Source: Pseudomonas putida
GTDB lineage: Bacteria; Pseudomonadota; Gammaproteobacteria; Pseudomonadales; Pseudomonadaceae
Length of the DNA: 62,910 nt
NCBI RefSeq assembly: GCF_028682175.1
Contig: NZ_JANHKS010000032.1
Coordinates: 1 to 62,910 of the forward strand
Reading direction: 5' to 3'
Every line of letters begins with the position of its first letter. Position 1 is the stretch's first letter. Below, in pieces: positions 1 to 6,767 of this stretch. The translations under genes were made by a program, and so were the position numbers. Below the pieces are notes generated by a model. It worked only from the letters and a program-made list of their open reading frames with translations. It was not told where the DNA came from and ran no database searches.

Positions 1-26
1 CCCGCCGGCAAGCCGTGCTGCTACAT
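1..26. repeat. Partial REP palindrome arm at window edge
   Basis: This is the right arm of the REP family whose full copies lie at 58126-58215 and 59671-59765 (GCCGGCAAGCCGTGCTGCTAC core). The partner arm would lie outside the window. It follows the 3' end of the bcp gene. Confidence 0.6.
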
Positions 27-36
27 GGAAATCGTG

Positions 37-510
37 TCAGGCGTTGTTCAGCGCCTGAGCCGCTTCCAGCACCGCGGCCACATGCCCCGGTACCTTCACC
101 CCACGCCATTCCTTGCGCAGCACACCGTTCTTGTCGATCAGGAAGGTGCTGCGATCAACGCCCATGTATTCCTTGCCGTACAGCTTCTTGAGCTTGATCA
201 CGTCGAACAGCTGGCAAAGCGCCTCGTCCTTGTCGGAAATCAGCTCGAAGGGGAATGCCTGCTTGGCCTTGAAATTCTCATGGGATTTCAGGCCATCGCG
301 GGACACGCCGAACACCAGGGTGTTGGCCGCCTTGAAGTCCGCGAACTGATCGCGAAAGCCCTGGCCCTCGCTGGTGCAGCCTGGCGTGCTGTCCTTGGGG
401 TAGAAGTAAATCACCACTTGCTGGCCCTTGAGGGCCGACAGGCTTACCACCTGGTCGCTGGTGGCCTGTACCTGAAAGTCGGCAACGGGTTTGTCCAGTT
501 CTACAGCCAT
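37..510 (-). CDS. bcp: Thioredoxin-dependent peroxiredoxin, Bcp/PrxQ family
   Basis: A cytosolic peroxidase of 157 residues, normal for the BCP/PrxQ family, that reduces organic and hydrogen peroxides using thioredoxin. The thioredoxin-fold signature is clear: YFYPKDSTPGCT holds the peroxidatic cysteine at residue 45, and DRSTFLIDKNG is the usual C-terminal strand pair. The position five residues on, which carries the resolving cysteine in E. coli Bcp, is Gln50 here. The only other cysteine is near residue 97, so this may be a 1-Cys or atypical enzyme (inference). The gene lies 9 bases downstream of gcvR on the same strand, so the two are probably co-transcribed. Confidence 0.95.
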   Translation of the reverse strand: MAVELDKPVADFQVQATSDQVVSLSALKGQQVVIYFYPKDSTPGCTSEGQGFRDQFADFKAANTLVFGVSRDGLKSHENFKAKQAFPFELISDKDEALCQLFDVIKLKKLYGKEYMGVDRSTFLIDKNGVLRKEWRGVKVPGHVAAVLEAAQALNNA

Positions 511-519
511 GGGATGTCC

Positions 520-1083
520 TTACATTGGGGCTTGCGGGCGCCATGGTTCGATCAGCGCATCGAGGTTGAGGGCGTCGGCGAAGTCCAGGAACTGGTCACG
601 CAGCCAACTGATCTGGGTGCCGGCCGGCAGGGTCACGGTGAACGTCGCATTGAGCATGGTGCCGCCGGTCTGCGGGGCCTGATAGGTGTCGCAGATCAGA
701 TTTTCCAGCTCGACATGGTGGTCGATGAAGAACTGGCACAGCTCGTTGATGATGTCCGGGCGGTAGGCCGAGCTTACGTACGCAACGTAAGGCAGGGCTT
801 CCGGACGGCTTTCCAGCGAGGCGCTGCGCACCACGTTGACGGTGAACGCATGCTTCTTGGCCAGGTTCGGCAGGCCGGTCTCCAGGCGCGCCAGGGCGTC
901 CCAGCTGCCGGAGACCTGCAGGATCAACGCGCTGCATTCGCCATGGCGAGTGAGGCGCGAGCTGACTACCGAGCAACGGTTTTCATGACTGGCGCGGCAC
1001 AGGACGTTGGTCAGCTCCATCGGGTTGGCCCCAAGGGCACTGATGACAAGGAATTGTTCGCGAACTGTGGGGATGGACGACAT
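520..1083 (-). CDS. gcvR: Glycine cleavage system transcriptional repressor GcvR (ACT-domain protein)
   Basis: A 187-residue protein with two ACT-like regulatory domains, about residues 9-80 and 95-175, and no DNA-binding domain. In E. coli GcvR acts by binding GcvA and blocking activation of the glycine cleavage operon; that role is known for the family, not shown here. The N-terminal stretch with ALGANPMELTNVLC and the central YVSSAYRPDIINELC segment are typical. It is divergent from dapA and is followed closely by bcp, the usual Pseudomonas arrangement (gcvR-bcp next to dapA-bamC-purC). Confidence 0.88.
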   Translation of the reverse strand: MSSIPTVREQFLVISALGANPMELTNVLCRASHENRCSVVSSRLTRHGECSALILQVSGSWDALARLETGLPNLAKKHAFTVNVVRSASLESRPEALPYVAYVSSAYRPDIINELCQFFIDHHVELENLICDTYQAPQTGGTMLNATFTVTLPAGTQISWLRDQFLDFADALNLDALIEPWRPQAPM

Positions 1084-1409
1084 GCAGCATTCCTAAGCGA
1101 TGAGCGGTCGGTACATTGTGGGTCGGTGCGGCGGACTCGGTGAAAGTATCGATCGTGGCTTCGACTGGAACCCGTGCCCGTGCAGCCTCTCGCATCGGGC
1201 GGCAGCACTGCTGGAACGGGGTTTGTAGTGAAGAAAACGAACTCTCGGACGAGCTGCGCAGATGACCGGTACCGATCAAAGACCGAAGGGTAGCGAAAAC
1301 CGTCGCCGAGGGGAATGCTCTCGGCGGCTGAAACCGTGGTACTTCGCTTGTGCAAGGTTGATGGCGCCAGTACCATTACCGCTCTCTTTTTCCGGCAGGA
1401 GCGGTTTGC
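1084..1409. promoter_or_regulatory. Divergent gcvR/dapA intergenic region
   Basis: This 326-base non-coding gap separates gcvR (leftward) from dapA (rightward) and must hold both promoters. A good ribosome binding site (GGCAGGAGCGG) precedes the dapA ATG. Short open frames inside it have no Shine-Dalgarno sequence or family resemblance. I see no convincing repeat, terminator or riboswitch. Confidence 0.5.
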
Positions 1410-2288
1410 ATGATTGCGGGCAGTATGGTGGCACTGGTCACACCTATGGATGCACAGGGTCGTCTTGACTGGGACAGCCTGAGCAAACTGGTGGACTTTC
1501 ACCTGAAAGAGGGCACCGACGCCATCGTTGCCGTCGGTACTACAGGTGAGTCGGCGACGCTGGACGTCAACGAACACATCGAAGTCATCCGTCACGTGGT
1601 CAAGCAGGTCGCCGGTCGCATTCCGGTGATCGCGGGCACAGGTGCCAACTCCACCCACGAAGCGGTCGAGCTGACCCGCAACGCCAAGACCGCCGGCGCC
1701 GACGCCTGCCTGCTGGTTACCCCGTACTACAACAAGCCGACCCAGGAAGGCCTGTACCAGCACTTCAAGTTCATCGCCGAAGCCGTCGATATCCCGCAGA
1801 TCCTCTACAACGTGCCAGGCCGCACCGCCTGCGACATGAAAGCCGAGACCGTGATCCGCCTGTCGAAGATCAAGAACATCATCGCCATCAAGGAAGCCAC
1901 CGGCGACCTGCAGCGCGCCAAGGACATCCTGGCCGGCGTCGACAGCGACTTCCTGGTCTACTCCGGTGACGATCCGACCGCCGTGGAGCTGATCCTGCTC
2001 GGTGGCAAGGGCAACATCTCCGTGACCGCCAACGTCGCACCGCGTGCCATGGCCGACCTGTGCCGCGCCGCGATGGCCGGTGACGCCGTCACCGCCCGCG
2101 CCATCCACGAAAAACTGATGCCGCTGAACAAGACCCTGTTCATCGAATCCAACCCTATCCCCGTGAAATGGGCCCTGCATGAGATGGGAATGATGCCGGA
2201 CGGTATCCGTCTGCCGCTCACCTGGCTCAGCGAGTCCTGCCACGAGCCGGTACGTCAGGCCCTGCGTCAGTCCGGTGTTTTGGTTTAA
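1410..2288 (+). CDS. dapA: 4-hydroxy-tetrahydrodipicolinate synthase
   Basis: Condenses pyruvate with aspartate semialdehyde at the entry to the diaminopimelate/lysine pathway, in the cytosol. The 292-residue length equals that of E. coli DapA. The TIM-barrel landmarks are present: GTTGESATL near residue 43 (pyruvate-binding threonines), the catalytic tyrosine in ILYNVPGR, and the Schiff-base lysine in IAIKEATGD near residue 161. It starts after a clear AGGAG and overlaps the next ORF region by one base (TAATG). It is first in a dapA-bamC-MBL-purC unit, an order common across Pseudomonas. Confidence 0.98.
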   Translation: MIAGSMVALVTPMDAQGRLDWDSLSKLVDFHLKEGTDAIVAVGTTGESATLDVNEHIEVIRHVVKQVAGRIPVIAGTGANSTHEAVELTRNAKTAGADACLLVTPYYNKPTQEGLYQHFKFIAEAVDIPQILYNVPGRTACDMKAETVIRLSKIKNIIAIKEATGDLQRAKDILAGVDSDFLVYSGDDPTAVELILLGGKGNISVTANVAPRAMADLCRAAMAGDAVTARAIHEKLMPLNKTLFIESNPIPVKWALHEMGMMPDGIRLPLTWLSESCHEPVRQALRQSGVLV

Positions 2289-2305
2289 TGAGGAAGCACT
2301 ACGCA

Positions 2306-3421
2306 ATGAAGCGACTGGCCGGACTTTCCGCACTAGCCTTGATCATTTCCAGCACCAGCGGTTGCAGCTGGCTGTTCGGGCAGGACGGTTACTTCCGTGA
2401 TCGCAGCAGCGATTACCTGGAAGCGACCCAGAAACCACCGATGCAATTGCCTGAAGGCATCCAGGAAGCCAAGCGCCTGGACCCTCTGCTGCCGATTCCG
2501 CGCAACGTCGCCGATGACACCCAGAAGGGTGAATTCAAGGTCCCGCGTCCGCAGCCGCTGTCCACCGTTGCCGAGTCCAGCGACTACTCGCTGCAGAAGA
2601 GCGGCGACAACCGCTGGGTCCTGGCGCAGCGCGCACCTGCCGAAGTCTGGCCGGTGGCCCACCAGTATTTTGAAGACAACGGTTTCCGCATCGCCGAAGA
2701 CCGTCCTCAGACTGGCGAATTCAACACCACCTGGCAGCGTGCAGACGAACTGTCCGCATCGGTTGGCAAGCGCCTGGCCGGGGCGGGTGACAGTGCCAGC
2801 ACCGAAACCCGCGTACGTGTTCGGATCGAACCGGGCGTGCAGCGCAACACCAGTGAAATCTACGTGGTCAGCGTCCAGCGTCCGGCTGGCAGCAGCGAAG
2901 AGCCTGCCTTCCCTTCTCGCAGCACCAACGTCGGCCTGGATTCGGTCCTGACCGACGACATGCTGGCTAGCCTGAGCCGCACTGCCGAGAAGGGCGGTTC
3001 GGTGTCCCTGCTGGCCGCACGTGATTACGACACCCCGAGCCGCGTCTCGCTGTCCGAAGACGGTAGCGGCAACCCGGTGCTGAACCTGGGCGCCGACCTG
3101 GATCGCGCATGGTCAAGCGTAGGTCGTGCACTGAACCAGGGTGACTGGCGCGTCGAAGACATCAACCGCAGCCTGGGCCTGTACTACATCAACCTTGCGG
3201 AAAAGGCCGACAAGCCCGAGAACAAGCCTGGCTTCTTCGCCCGCATGTTTGGCAGTGAAGAGACCAAGGAACAGAAAGAAGCCCGTGCAGAGCGCTATCA
3301 GGTGCGCCTGAGCAAGGTTGGCGACAACGTTCAAGTGACCGTCGAGAAGAACATCAATACCGTGGCGCCGGCTGAAATTGCCCGTCGCGTGTTGAGCGTC
3401 ATTCAAGACAACCTCGGCTAA
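2306..3421 (+). CDS. bamC: Outer membrane assembly lipoprotein BamC (NlpB)
   Basis: A lipoprotein subunit of the BAM complex that inserts beta-barrel proteins into the outer membrane. The start at 2306 is preferred over the ATG at 2288, which overlaps the dapA stop, because GAGGAAG lies nine bases before it. It then gives a clean lipoprotein signal, MKRLAGLSALALIISS followed by the lipobox TSGC. The product is 371 residues. The segment after the cysteine (DGYFRDRSSDYLEA) is the conserved BamC N-terminal region, followed by two helix-grip domains. The next gene starts directly after its stop, implying translational coupling. Confidence 0.93.
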   Translation: MKRLAGLSALALIISSTSGCSWLFGQDGYFRDRSSDYLEATQKPPMQLPEGIQEAKRLDPLLPIPRNVADDTQKGEFKVPRPQPLSTVAESSDYSLQKSGDNRWVLAQRAPAEVWPVAHQYFEDNGFRIAEDRPQTGEFNTTWQRADELSASVGKRLAGAGDSASTETRVRVRIEPGVQRNTSEIYVVSVQRPAGSSEEPAFPSRSTNVGLDSVLTDDMLASLSRTAEKGGSVSLLAARDYDTPSRVSLSEDGSGNPVLNLGADLDRAWSSVGRALNQGDWRVEDINRSLGLYYINLAEKADKPENKPGFFARMFGSEETKEQKEARAERYQVRLSKVGDNVQVTVEKNINTVAPAEIARRVLSVIQDNLG

Positions 3422-4180
3422 GTGCGTTTCGCGGTTCTTGGCAGCGGCAGCCGTGGCAACGGCACGCTGGTTGCGAGCAACGACACGTATGTCCTGGTCG
3501 ACTGCGGTTTCTCCCTGAAGGAAACCGAGCGTCGGCTGGACAGGCTGGGCGTCAGCGGTCATCAGTTGAGCGCCATCATGGTGACCCACGAACATGCCGA
3601 CCACGTGCATGGCGTGGGTTTGCTGTCCCGGCGCTACGATGTACCGGTCTATCTCAGCGACGGCACCTTGCGCGGCATGCGCAAGCCGGTCGAGGCGGGA
3701 ATGAAGCTGGTGGCGGGGCAGGGCGTGCAGATCGGCGGCCTGAACATCGATGTGGTCTCGGTGGCCCACGATGCGCTGGAGCCGACACAGTTCGTCTTCA
3801 ATGACGGGCGCCGCCGCTTTGGCCTGTTGACCGACCTGGGCTCGTACTGCCCCTCGGTGCTGGCCAGCTACAGCGGGCTGGATGCGCTGATGATCGAGTC
3901 CAACCACTGCCGTGACCTGCTGGCGCGAGGGCATTACCCGTACTTCCTGAAACAACGGGTGGGCGGGCAATTCGGACATTTGAACAACCACCAGGCCGCA
4001 AGCCTGGTGAGCGAGCTGGGATGGCAGGGCCTGCAACACCTGGTGCTGGCCCACCTGAGCAGCAAGAACAACCTGCCGCACCTGGCCCGGCAATGTTTCG
4101 TCGACACCCTCGGGTGCGATCCGGACTGGCTACAATTGGCCGATCAAGATTGTGGGCTCGACTGGCGCGAAATCGCCTGA
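3422..4180 (+). CDS. MBL-fold metallohydrolase, WalJ/YycJ-like
   Basis: A 252-residue cytosolic metallo-beta-lactamase-fold protein. The metal-binding motif is THEHADHVHG near residue 58 (HxHxDH), with further ligands in SVAHDALEP and ESNHC. The opening FAVLGSGSRGNGTL is typical of the YycJ/WalJ group, for which 5' exonuclease or housekeeping nuclease roles have been proposed; the substrate is unknown here. It uses a GTG start immediately after the bamC stop with no gap. The next gene is purC, the usual Pseudomonas context. Confidence 0.88.
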   Translation: MRFAVLGSGSRGNGTLVASNDTYVLVDCGFSLKETERRLDRLGVSGHQLSAIMVTHEHADHVHGVGLLSRRYDVPVYLSDGTLRGMRKPVEAGMKLVAGQGVQIGGLNIDVVSVAHDALEPTQFVFNDGRRRFGLLTDLGSYCPSVLASYSGLDALMIESNHCRDLLARGHYPYFLKQRVGGQFGHLNNHQAASLVSELGWQGLQHLVLAHLSSKNNLPHLARQCFVDTLGCDPDWLQLADQDCGLDWREIA

Positions 4181-4254
4181 CATCCCGAATGGGCGACAGC
4201 CCGTCTATTTTTAAAGGGCACCTGCCCCGAACATTTCTGCAAGCGGAGCCCATC

Positions 4255-4968
4255 ATGGAAAAACGTGAAGAACTCTACCGCGGCAAAGCCAAGTCGGTTT
4301 ACAAGACCGACGACGCTGACCGCTTGATCCTGCTGTTTCGCAACGACACCTCGGCGTTCGACGGCAAGCGCATCGAACAGCTCGACCGCAAGGGCATGGT
4401 GAACAACAAGTTCAACGCCTTCATCATGCAGAAACTCGAAGCGGCCGGCATTCCGACCCAGTTCGACAAACTGCTGGCCGACAACGAAGTGCTGGTCAAG
4501 AAACTCGACATGATCCCGGTCGAGTGCGTCGTGCGTAACTACGCCGCCGGCAGCCTGGTCAAGCGCCTGGGCGTCGAAGAGGGCATGAAGCTCAACCCGT
4601 ACACCTTCGAGCTGTTCCTGAAGGACGACGCCAAGGGCGACCCGTTCATCAACGAATCCCACGTCGTGGCGTTCGGCTGGGGCACCGCCGAGCAACTGGC
4701 GCGCATGAAAGAACTGTCGCTCAAGGTCAATGAAGTCCTGAGCAAACTGTTCGACGACGCAGGCCTGCTGCTGGTCGACTTCAAACTGGAATTCGGCGTG
4801 TTCAGCGACGGCTCCATCGTCCTGGGCGACGAATTCAGCCCGGACGGCTGCCGCCTGTGGGACAAGGACACCAAGAAGAAGATGGACAAGGACCGCTTCC
4901 GCCAGGGCCTCGGTGACGTCATCGAAGCCTACGAAGAAGTGGCAAACCGCCTGGGCGTGCCTCTCTAA
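4255..4968 (+). CDS. purC: Phosphoribosylaminoimidazole-succinocarboxamide synthase (SAICAR synthase)
   Basis: Joins CAIR and aspartate using ATP in purine synthesis. The 237-residue length is standard. Landmarks are the N-terminal EELYRGKAKSVY nucleotide-binding loop, VVRNYAAGSLVKR in the middle, and LVDFKLEFG followed by LGDEFSPDGCRLWD near the C-terminus. The ATG at 4255 follows AAGCGGAG; longer upstream frames are read-through of a neighbouring frame with no such site. It ends before an A/T-flanked hairpin and then tRNA-Ser. Confidence 0.98.
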   Translation: MEKREELYRGKAKSVYKTDDADRLILLFRNDTSAFDGKRIEQLDRKGMVNNKFNAFIMQKLEAAGIPTQFDKLLADNEVLVKKLDMIPVECVVRNYAAGSLVKRLGVEEGMKLNPYTFELFLKDDAKGDPFINESHVVAFGWGTAEQLARMKELSLKVNEVLSKLFDDAGLLLVDFKLEFGVFSDGSIVLGDEFSPDGCRLWDKDTKKKMDKDRFRQGLGDVIEAYEEVANRLGVPL

Positions 4969-4994
4969 AAAGAGAAACCGTCGCAAGCATCTGA

Positions 4995-5032
4995 AAAAAC
5001 GCGAAAATTTTGAAAAAAAGGTTCGCGTTTTC
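4995..5032 (+). terminator. Probable terminator after purC
   Basis: GAAAACGCGAA and TTCGCGTTTTC form an 11-bp stem around an A/T-rich loop and end in a T-rich run. It overlaps the predicted -35 of the following tRNA promoter, so the two functions share sequence. Confidence 0.6.
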
Positions 5033-5050
5033 ACCCCAAGCTGTTATGAT
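5022..5050 (+). promoter_or_regulatory. Predicted sigma-70 promoter of tRNA-Ser
   Basis: TTCGCG (5022-5027) and TATGAT (5045-5050) are separated by 17 bp, and the tRNA begins 11 bases after the -10. This matches the spacing of a constitutive stable-RNA promoter; it is not experimentally supported. Confidence 0.5.
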
Positions 5051-5060
5051 GCGCGCCGTT

Positions 5061-5150
5061 GGAGAGATGCCGGAGTGGCCGAACGGGACGGATTCGAAAT
5101 CCGTTGTACTGGCGACAGTACCTAGGGTTCAAATCCCTATCTCTCCGCCA
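5061..5150 (+). tRNA. tRNA-Ser (anticodon CGA)
   Basis: This is a 90-base class II tRNA. The acceptor stem GGAGAGA pairs with TCTCTCC ahead of GCCA, the anticodon stem ACGGA/TCCGT holds the loop TTCGAAA (anticodon CGA at 5095-5097, reading UCG), and a long variable arm precedes the T-arm GGTTCAAATCC. The 3' CCA is encoded. It marks the left border of the accessory region carrying the secretion system. Confidence 0.97.
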
Positions 5151-5157
5151 TTATTTG

Positions 5158-5192
5158 AAAAGCCCCGAACGTGAAAGCGTTCGGGGCTTTTT
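5158..5192 (+). terminator. Rho-independent terminator after tRNA-Ser
   Basis: A 14-bp stem (AAAAGCCCCGAACG with its exact complement at 5178-5191), a 6-base loop and a trailing T run. It starts 8 bases after the tRNA. Confidence 0.92.
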
Positions 5193-5257
5193 CGTTTCGG
5201 TCCGACAAAATCCGTCACAGGCCAGATAGGCAGAAAAAAGCCCGCTATCAGCGGGCT

Positions 5258-5557
5258 TTAATCAATTTGAGCGCTCAGCGCAGCAAGCACATGTTTGGGG
5301 TCGTTGTGAATGGCTCGAAGCAACGCGCGGGCTGGGCCTTCCGGTTCGCGGCGGCCTTGTTCCCAATTGCGCAGGGTTCCAACAGCCACATCGATACGCT
5401 TGGCAAACATGGCCTGGGAAAGTCCCGTTGCTTGACGAATCTTTTTGACCTGGACTGCGTCTACGTGGAATTCACGCGATGGTTGGCGCTCACCGCGATC
5501 GATCTCATCCATCTGAGTCATGCTTTCCACAAGACGATCGAAGAGATTCTTTTCCAT
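5258..5557 (-). CDS. HTH antitoxin, HigA/NadS-like
   Basis: A 99-residue Xre-type helix-turn-helix protein; the HTH spans roughly residues 40-75 (VKKIRQATGLSQAMFAKRI then VGTLRNWEQGRREPEGPA), typical of HigA/NadS antitoxins that bind and repress their own promoter. The ATG at 5557 is preferred to the upstream in-frame GTG at 5566 because AGGGG lies 8 bases before it and the toxin stop overlaps it as TAATG, implying coupled translation. It is the second gene of the pair, toxin first, as in the higBA order. Confidence 0.85.
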   Translation of the reverse strand: MEKNLFDRLVESMTQMDEIDRGERQPSREFHVDAVQVKKIRQATGLSQAMFAKRIDVAVGTLRNWEQGRREPEGPARALLRAIHNDPKHVLAALSAQID

Positions 5558-5871
5558 TATTTCCACCCCTTGTTAAGTGCGCGAAGCTGCGCTTTCTGGC
5601 TGTCAGTCAAGGTATCCATGATTCCCTTGCGATAGATCAAAACCAGCCGTATCTGACGGGCTGCAGTGACATAGTAATAAATCACTCGAACGCCACCACT
5701 TTTGCCTTTGCCTTTTGCCGCCCAACGAATCTTTCGAAGACCGCCCGTGTCTTCCATAAGCGAGCCAGCCTCGGGATGCTCTGCGAGATAGGTTTGCAGC
5801 TTTCCATACTCATCGTCGCTCAGATGCTCTTTCAAATCTGACGTGAAAATCGGCGACTCGATGAAAATCAT
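5557..5871 (-). CDS. RelE/HigB-like toxin
   Basis: A 104-residue protein of the RelE/ParE superfamily; toxins of this group usually cleave ribosome-bound mRNA. The core WAAKGKGKSGGVRVIYYY followed by LVLIYRKG is the typical central beta-hairpin, ending in a C-terminal helix (LTDSQKAQLRALNKGWK). The start is the ATG at 5871 (AAGGGA five bases upstream), not the longer frame from 5919. The pair sits between tRNA-Ser and the T3SS, a usual place for accessory toxin-antitoxin genes. Whether it is active is not known. Confidence 0.85.
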   Translation of the reverse strand: MIFIESPIFTSDLKEHLSDDEYGKLQTYLAEHPEAGSLMEDTGGLRKIRWAAKGKGKSGGVRVIYYYVTAARQIRLVLIYRKGIMDTLTDSQKAQLRALNKGWK

Positions 5872-5981
5872 GCAATCCCTTGTGTGCGTCATTGGCGTAT
5901 GCCGATGGTAGGGCGTCACTCAAAGATGCGCAAGCACTTCTCTGCCCCGTCATCTGAAAAGCCGCCTGGCCCAGCCCACAC

Positions 5982-6016
5982 CGTGAAATCTTCCCCACCC
6001 TGTGAAACGTTGTGAA
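5982..6016 (-). promoter_or_regulatory. Tandem TTCACA box upstream of the fusion needle-like gene
   Basis: On the minus strand two TTCACA hexamers, 6016-6011 and 6006-6001, start exactly 10 bp apart. A third near-match (TTCACG) begins 19 bp further on at 5987. The same tandem pair occurs at 13528-13543 and 13769-13784. It lies 93 bp before the start at 6109 and 130 bp before the toxin start on the other strand. The head-to-tail 10-bp period is what OmpR/PhoB-type regulators recognise; which protein binds is inference. Confidence 0.5.
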
Positions 6017-6044
6017 GCCTCGCAATAAAGGCGATTTGCCCATG

Positions 6045-6071
6045 CTAACGTCCTCGGTGGGGTATCGTTAG
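6045..6071. promoter_or_regulatory. Inverted repeat CTAACG/CGTTAG in the leader
   Basis: CTAACG (6045-6050) and CGTTAG (6066-6071) form a 6-bp dyad with a 15-base centre, between the tandem box and the ribosome binding site of the gene at 6109. It could be an operator or a leader hairpin; nothing in the sequence decides this. Confidence 0.3.
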
Positions 6072-6108
6072 TGTGACGGTGCCATCATTCGAGTGAGGGA
6101 GCAGCGCA

Positions 6109-6570
6109 ATGAGTACCGTATCGCCTACCGGCAACCAGCCAAGCAGCCAGAAATCCTCGACGACGGCGTTCGATGACAAGTTGAACATCGCCAAGTCCAG
6201 CAAGATCATCGCCGATTACATGAAGCAGAACGGCAAGGGTGCGATCACCAGCCAGGATCTGGCGAAGCTGGCCAGTGATACGTCGGGCAAGGTGCCTGCC
6301 GATGTGTCGAGCGCGGCGCAGTACATGCAGCGTCATCCGGATGTGTTCACCGCCATCGAGACCCATGACGTGGCCGGTGCCGATAACCTGTCGGGCGTGT
6401 GGAACTTCGAATGGGCAGCCAGCGGCGGTCTGAACGGCACGGCGACCGATGCTATCGCCAAGATGCAGGACACCTTTGATCTGGCCATCGCCAAGTCGGC
6501 GCAGATCACTGAGCTGACCACCGGCAAGAAGGCTGAGCTGGACTCGACCAAGCAGCGTCCGAGCAACTGA
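6109..6570 (+). CDS. T3SS-associated protein: helical module fused to a needle-like C-terminus
   Basis: A 153-residue hydrophilic protein with no signal peptide and no cysteine. Residues about 110-153 match the whole helical part of the 54-residue protein at 13936-14100 almost residue for residue (KSAQITELTT.KKAELD.TKQRP.N). Residues about 25-100 resemble the module at about residues 340-400 of the large protein at 6768-9752: an acidic linker, then a segment with HPDVF and DVAGADNLSG. It starts after GAGGGAG and ends before a terminator as a single-gene unit. I infer a secreted component of the neighbouring T3SS; a variant needle or needle-tip protein is the leading guess. Confidence 0.6.
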   Translation: MSTVSPTGNQPSSQKSSTTAFDDKLNIAKSSKIIADYMKQNGKGAITSQDLAKLASDTSGKVPADVSSAAQYMQRHPDVFTAIETHDVAGADNLSGVWNFEWAASGGLNGTATDAIAKMQDTFDLAIAKSAQITELTTGKKAELDSTKQRPSN

Positions 6571-6588
6571 TTACAAAGCGCTGGTTAC

Positions 6589-6624
6589 AAAAAAATCCCC
6601 AGGTCATGGCCCGGGGATTTTTTT
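6589..6624. terminator. Rho-independent terminator
   Basis: AAAAAAATCCCC pairs with GGGGATTTTTTT around a 12-base loop. The A and T runs on both sides let it work for the rightward gene ending at 6570 and, from the other side, near the leftward gene ending at 6768. Confidence 0.9.
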
Positions 6625-6654
6625 GTACGAAGTATAAGAGTGACATTCATGCCT

Positions 6655-6742
6655 TGTAGGAGCGCGCTTGCCCGCGATCCAGTTTGCCAGTCACATTGAG
6701 CGTGACTGACAAACCGCTATCGCGGGCAAGCGCGCTCCTACA
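6655..6742. repeat. REPIN-type inverted pair of REP elements (GTAGGAGCGCGCTTGCCCGCGA family)
   Basis: A 24-base REP arm at the left (TGTAGGAGCGCGCTTGCCCG and on) has its exact reverse complement at the right, enclosing a short asymmetric centre. Two REPs in this layout form a REPIN, the mobile unit spread by RAYT transposases in Pseudomonas. The same family recurs as a single copy at 30244. Confidence 0.85.
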
Positions 6743-6767
6743 GGATGTATGGCGAAGCTTGATCAGG

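Noticed and set aside
2288..2305. Upstream ATG for bamC at 2288
   Set aside because: It overlaps the dapA stop and lacks an SD; the start at 2306 has one and gives a better lipoprotein signal.
4021..4254. N-terminal extension of purC from 4021
   Set aside because: It runs through the end of the metallohydrolase gene, has no ribosome site at its start, and the family N-terminus begins at 4255.
4144..5034. 296-codon open frame antisense to purC
   Set aside because: It is a mirror of purC codon bias in a G/C-rich genome, with low-complexity Val/Gln/Phe-rich translation and no motif.
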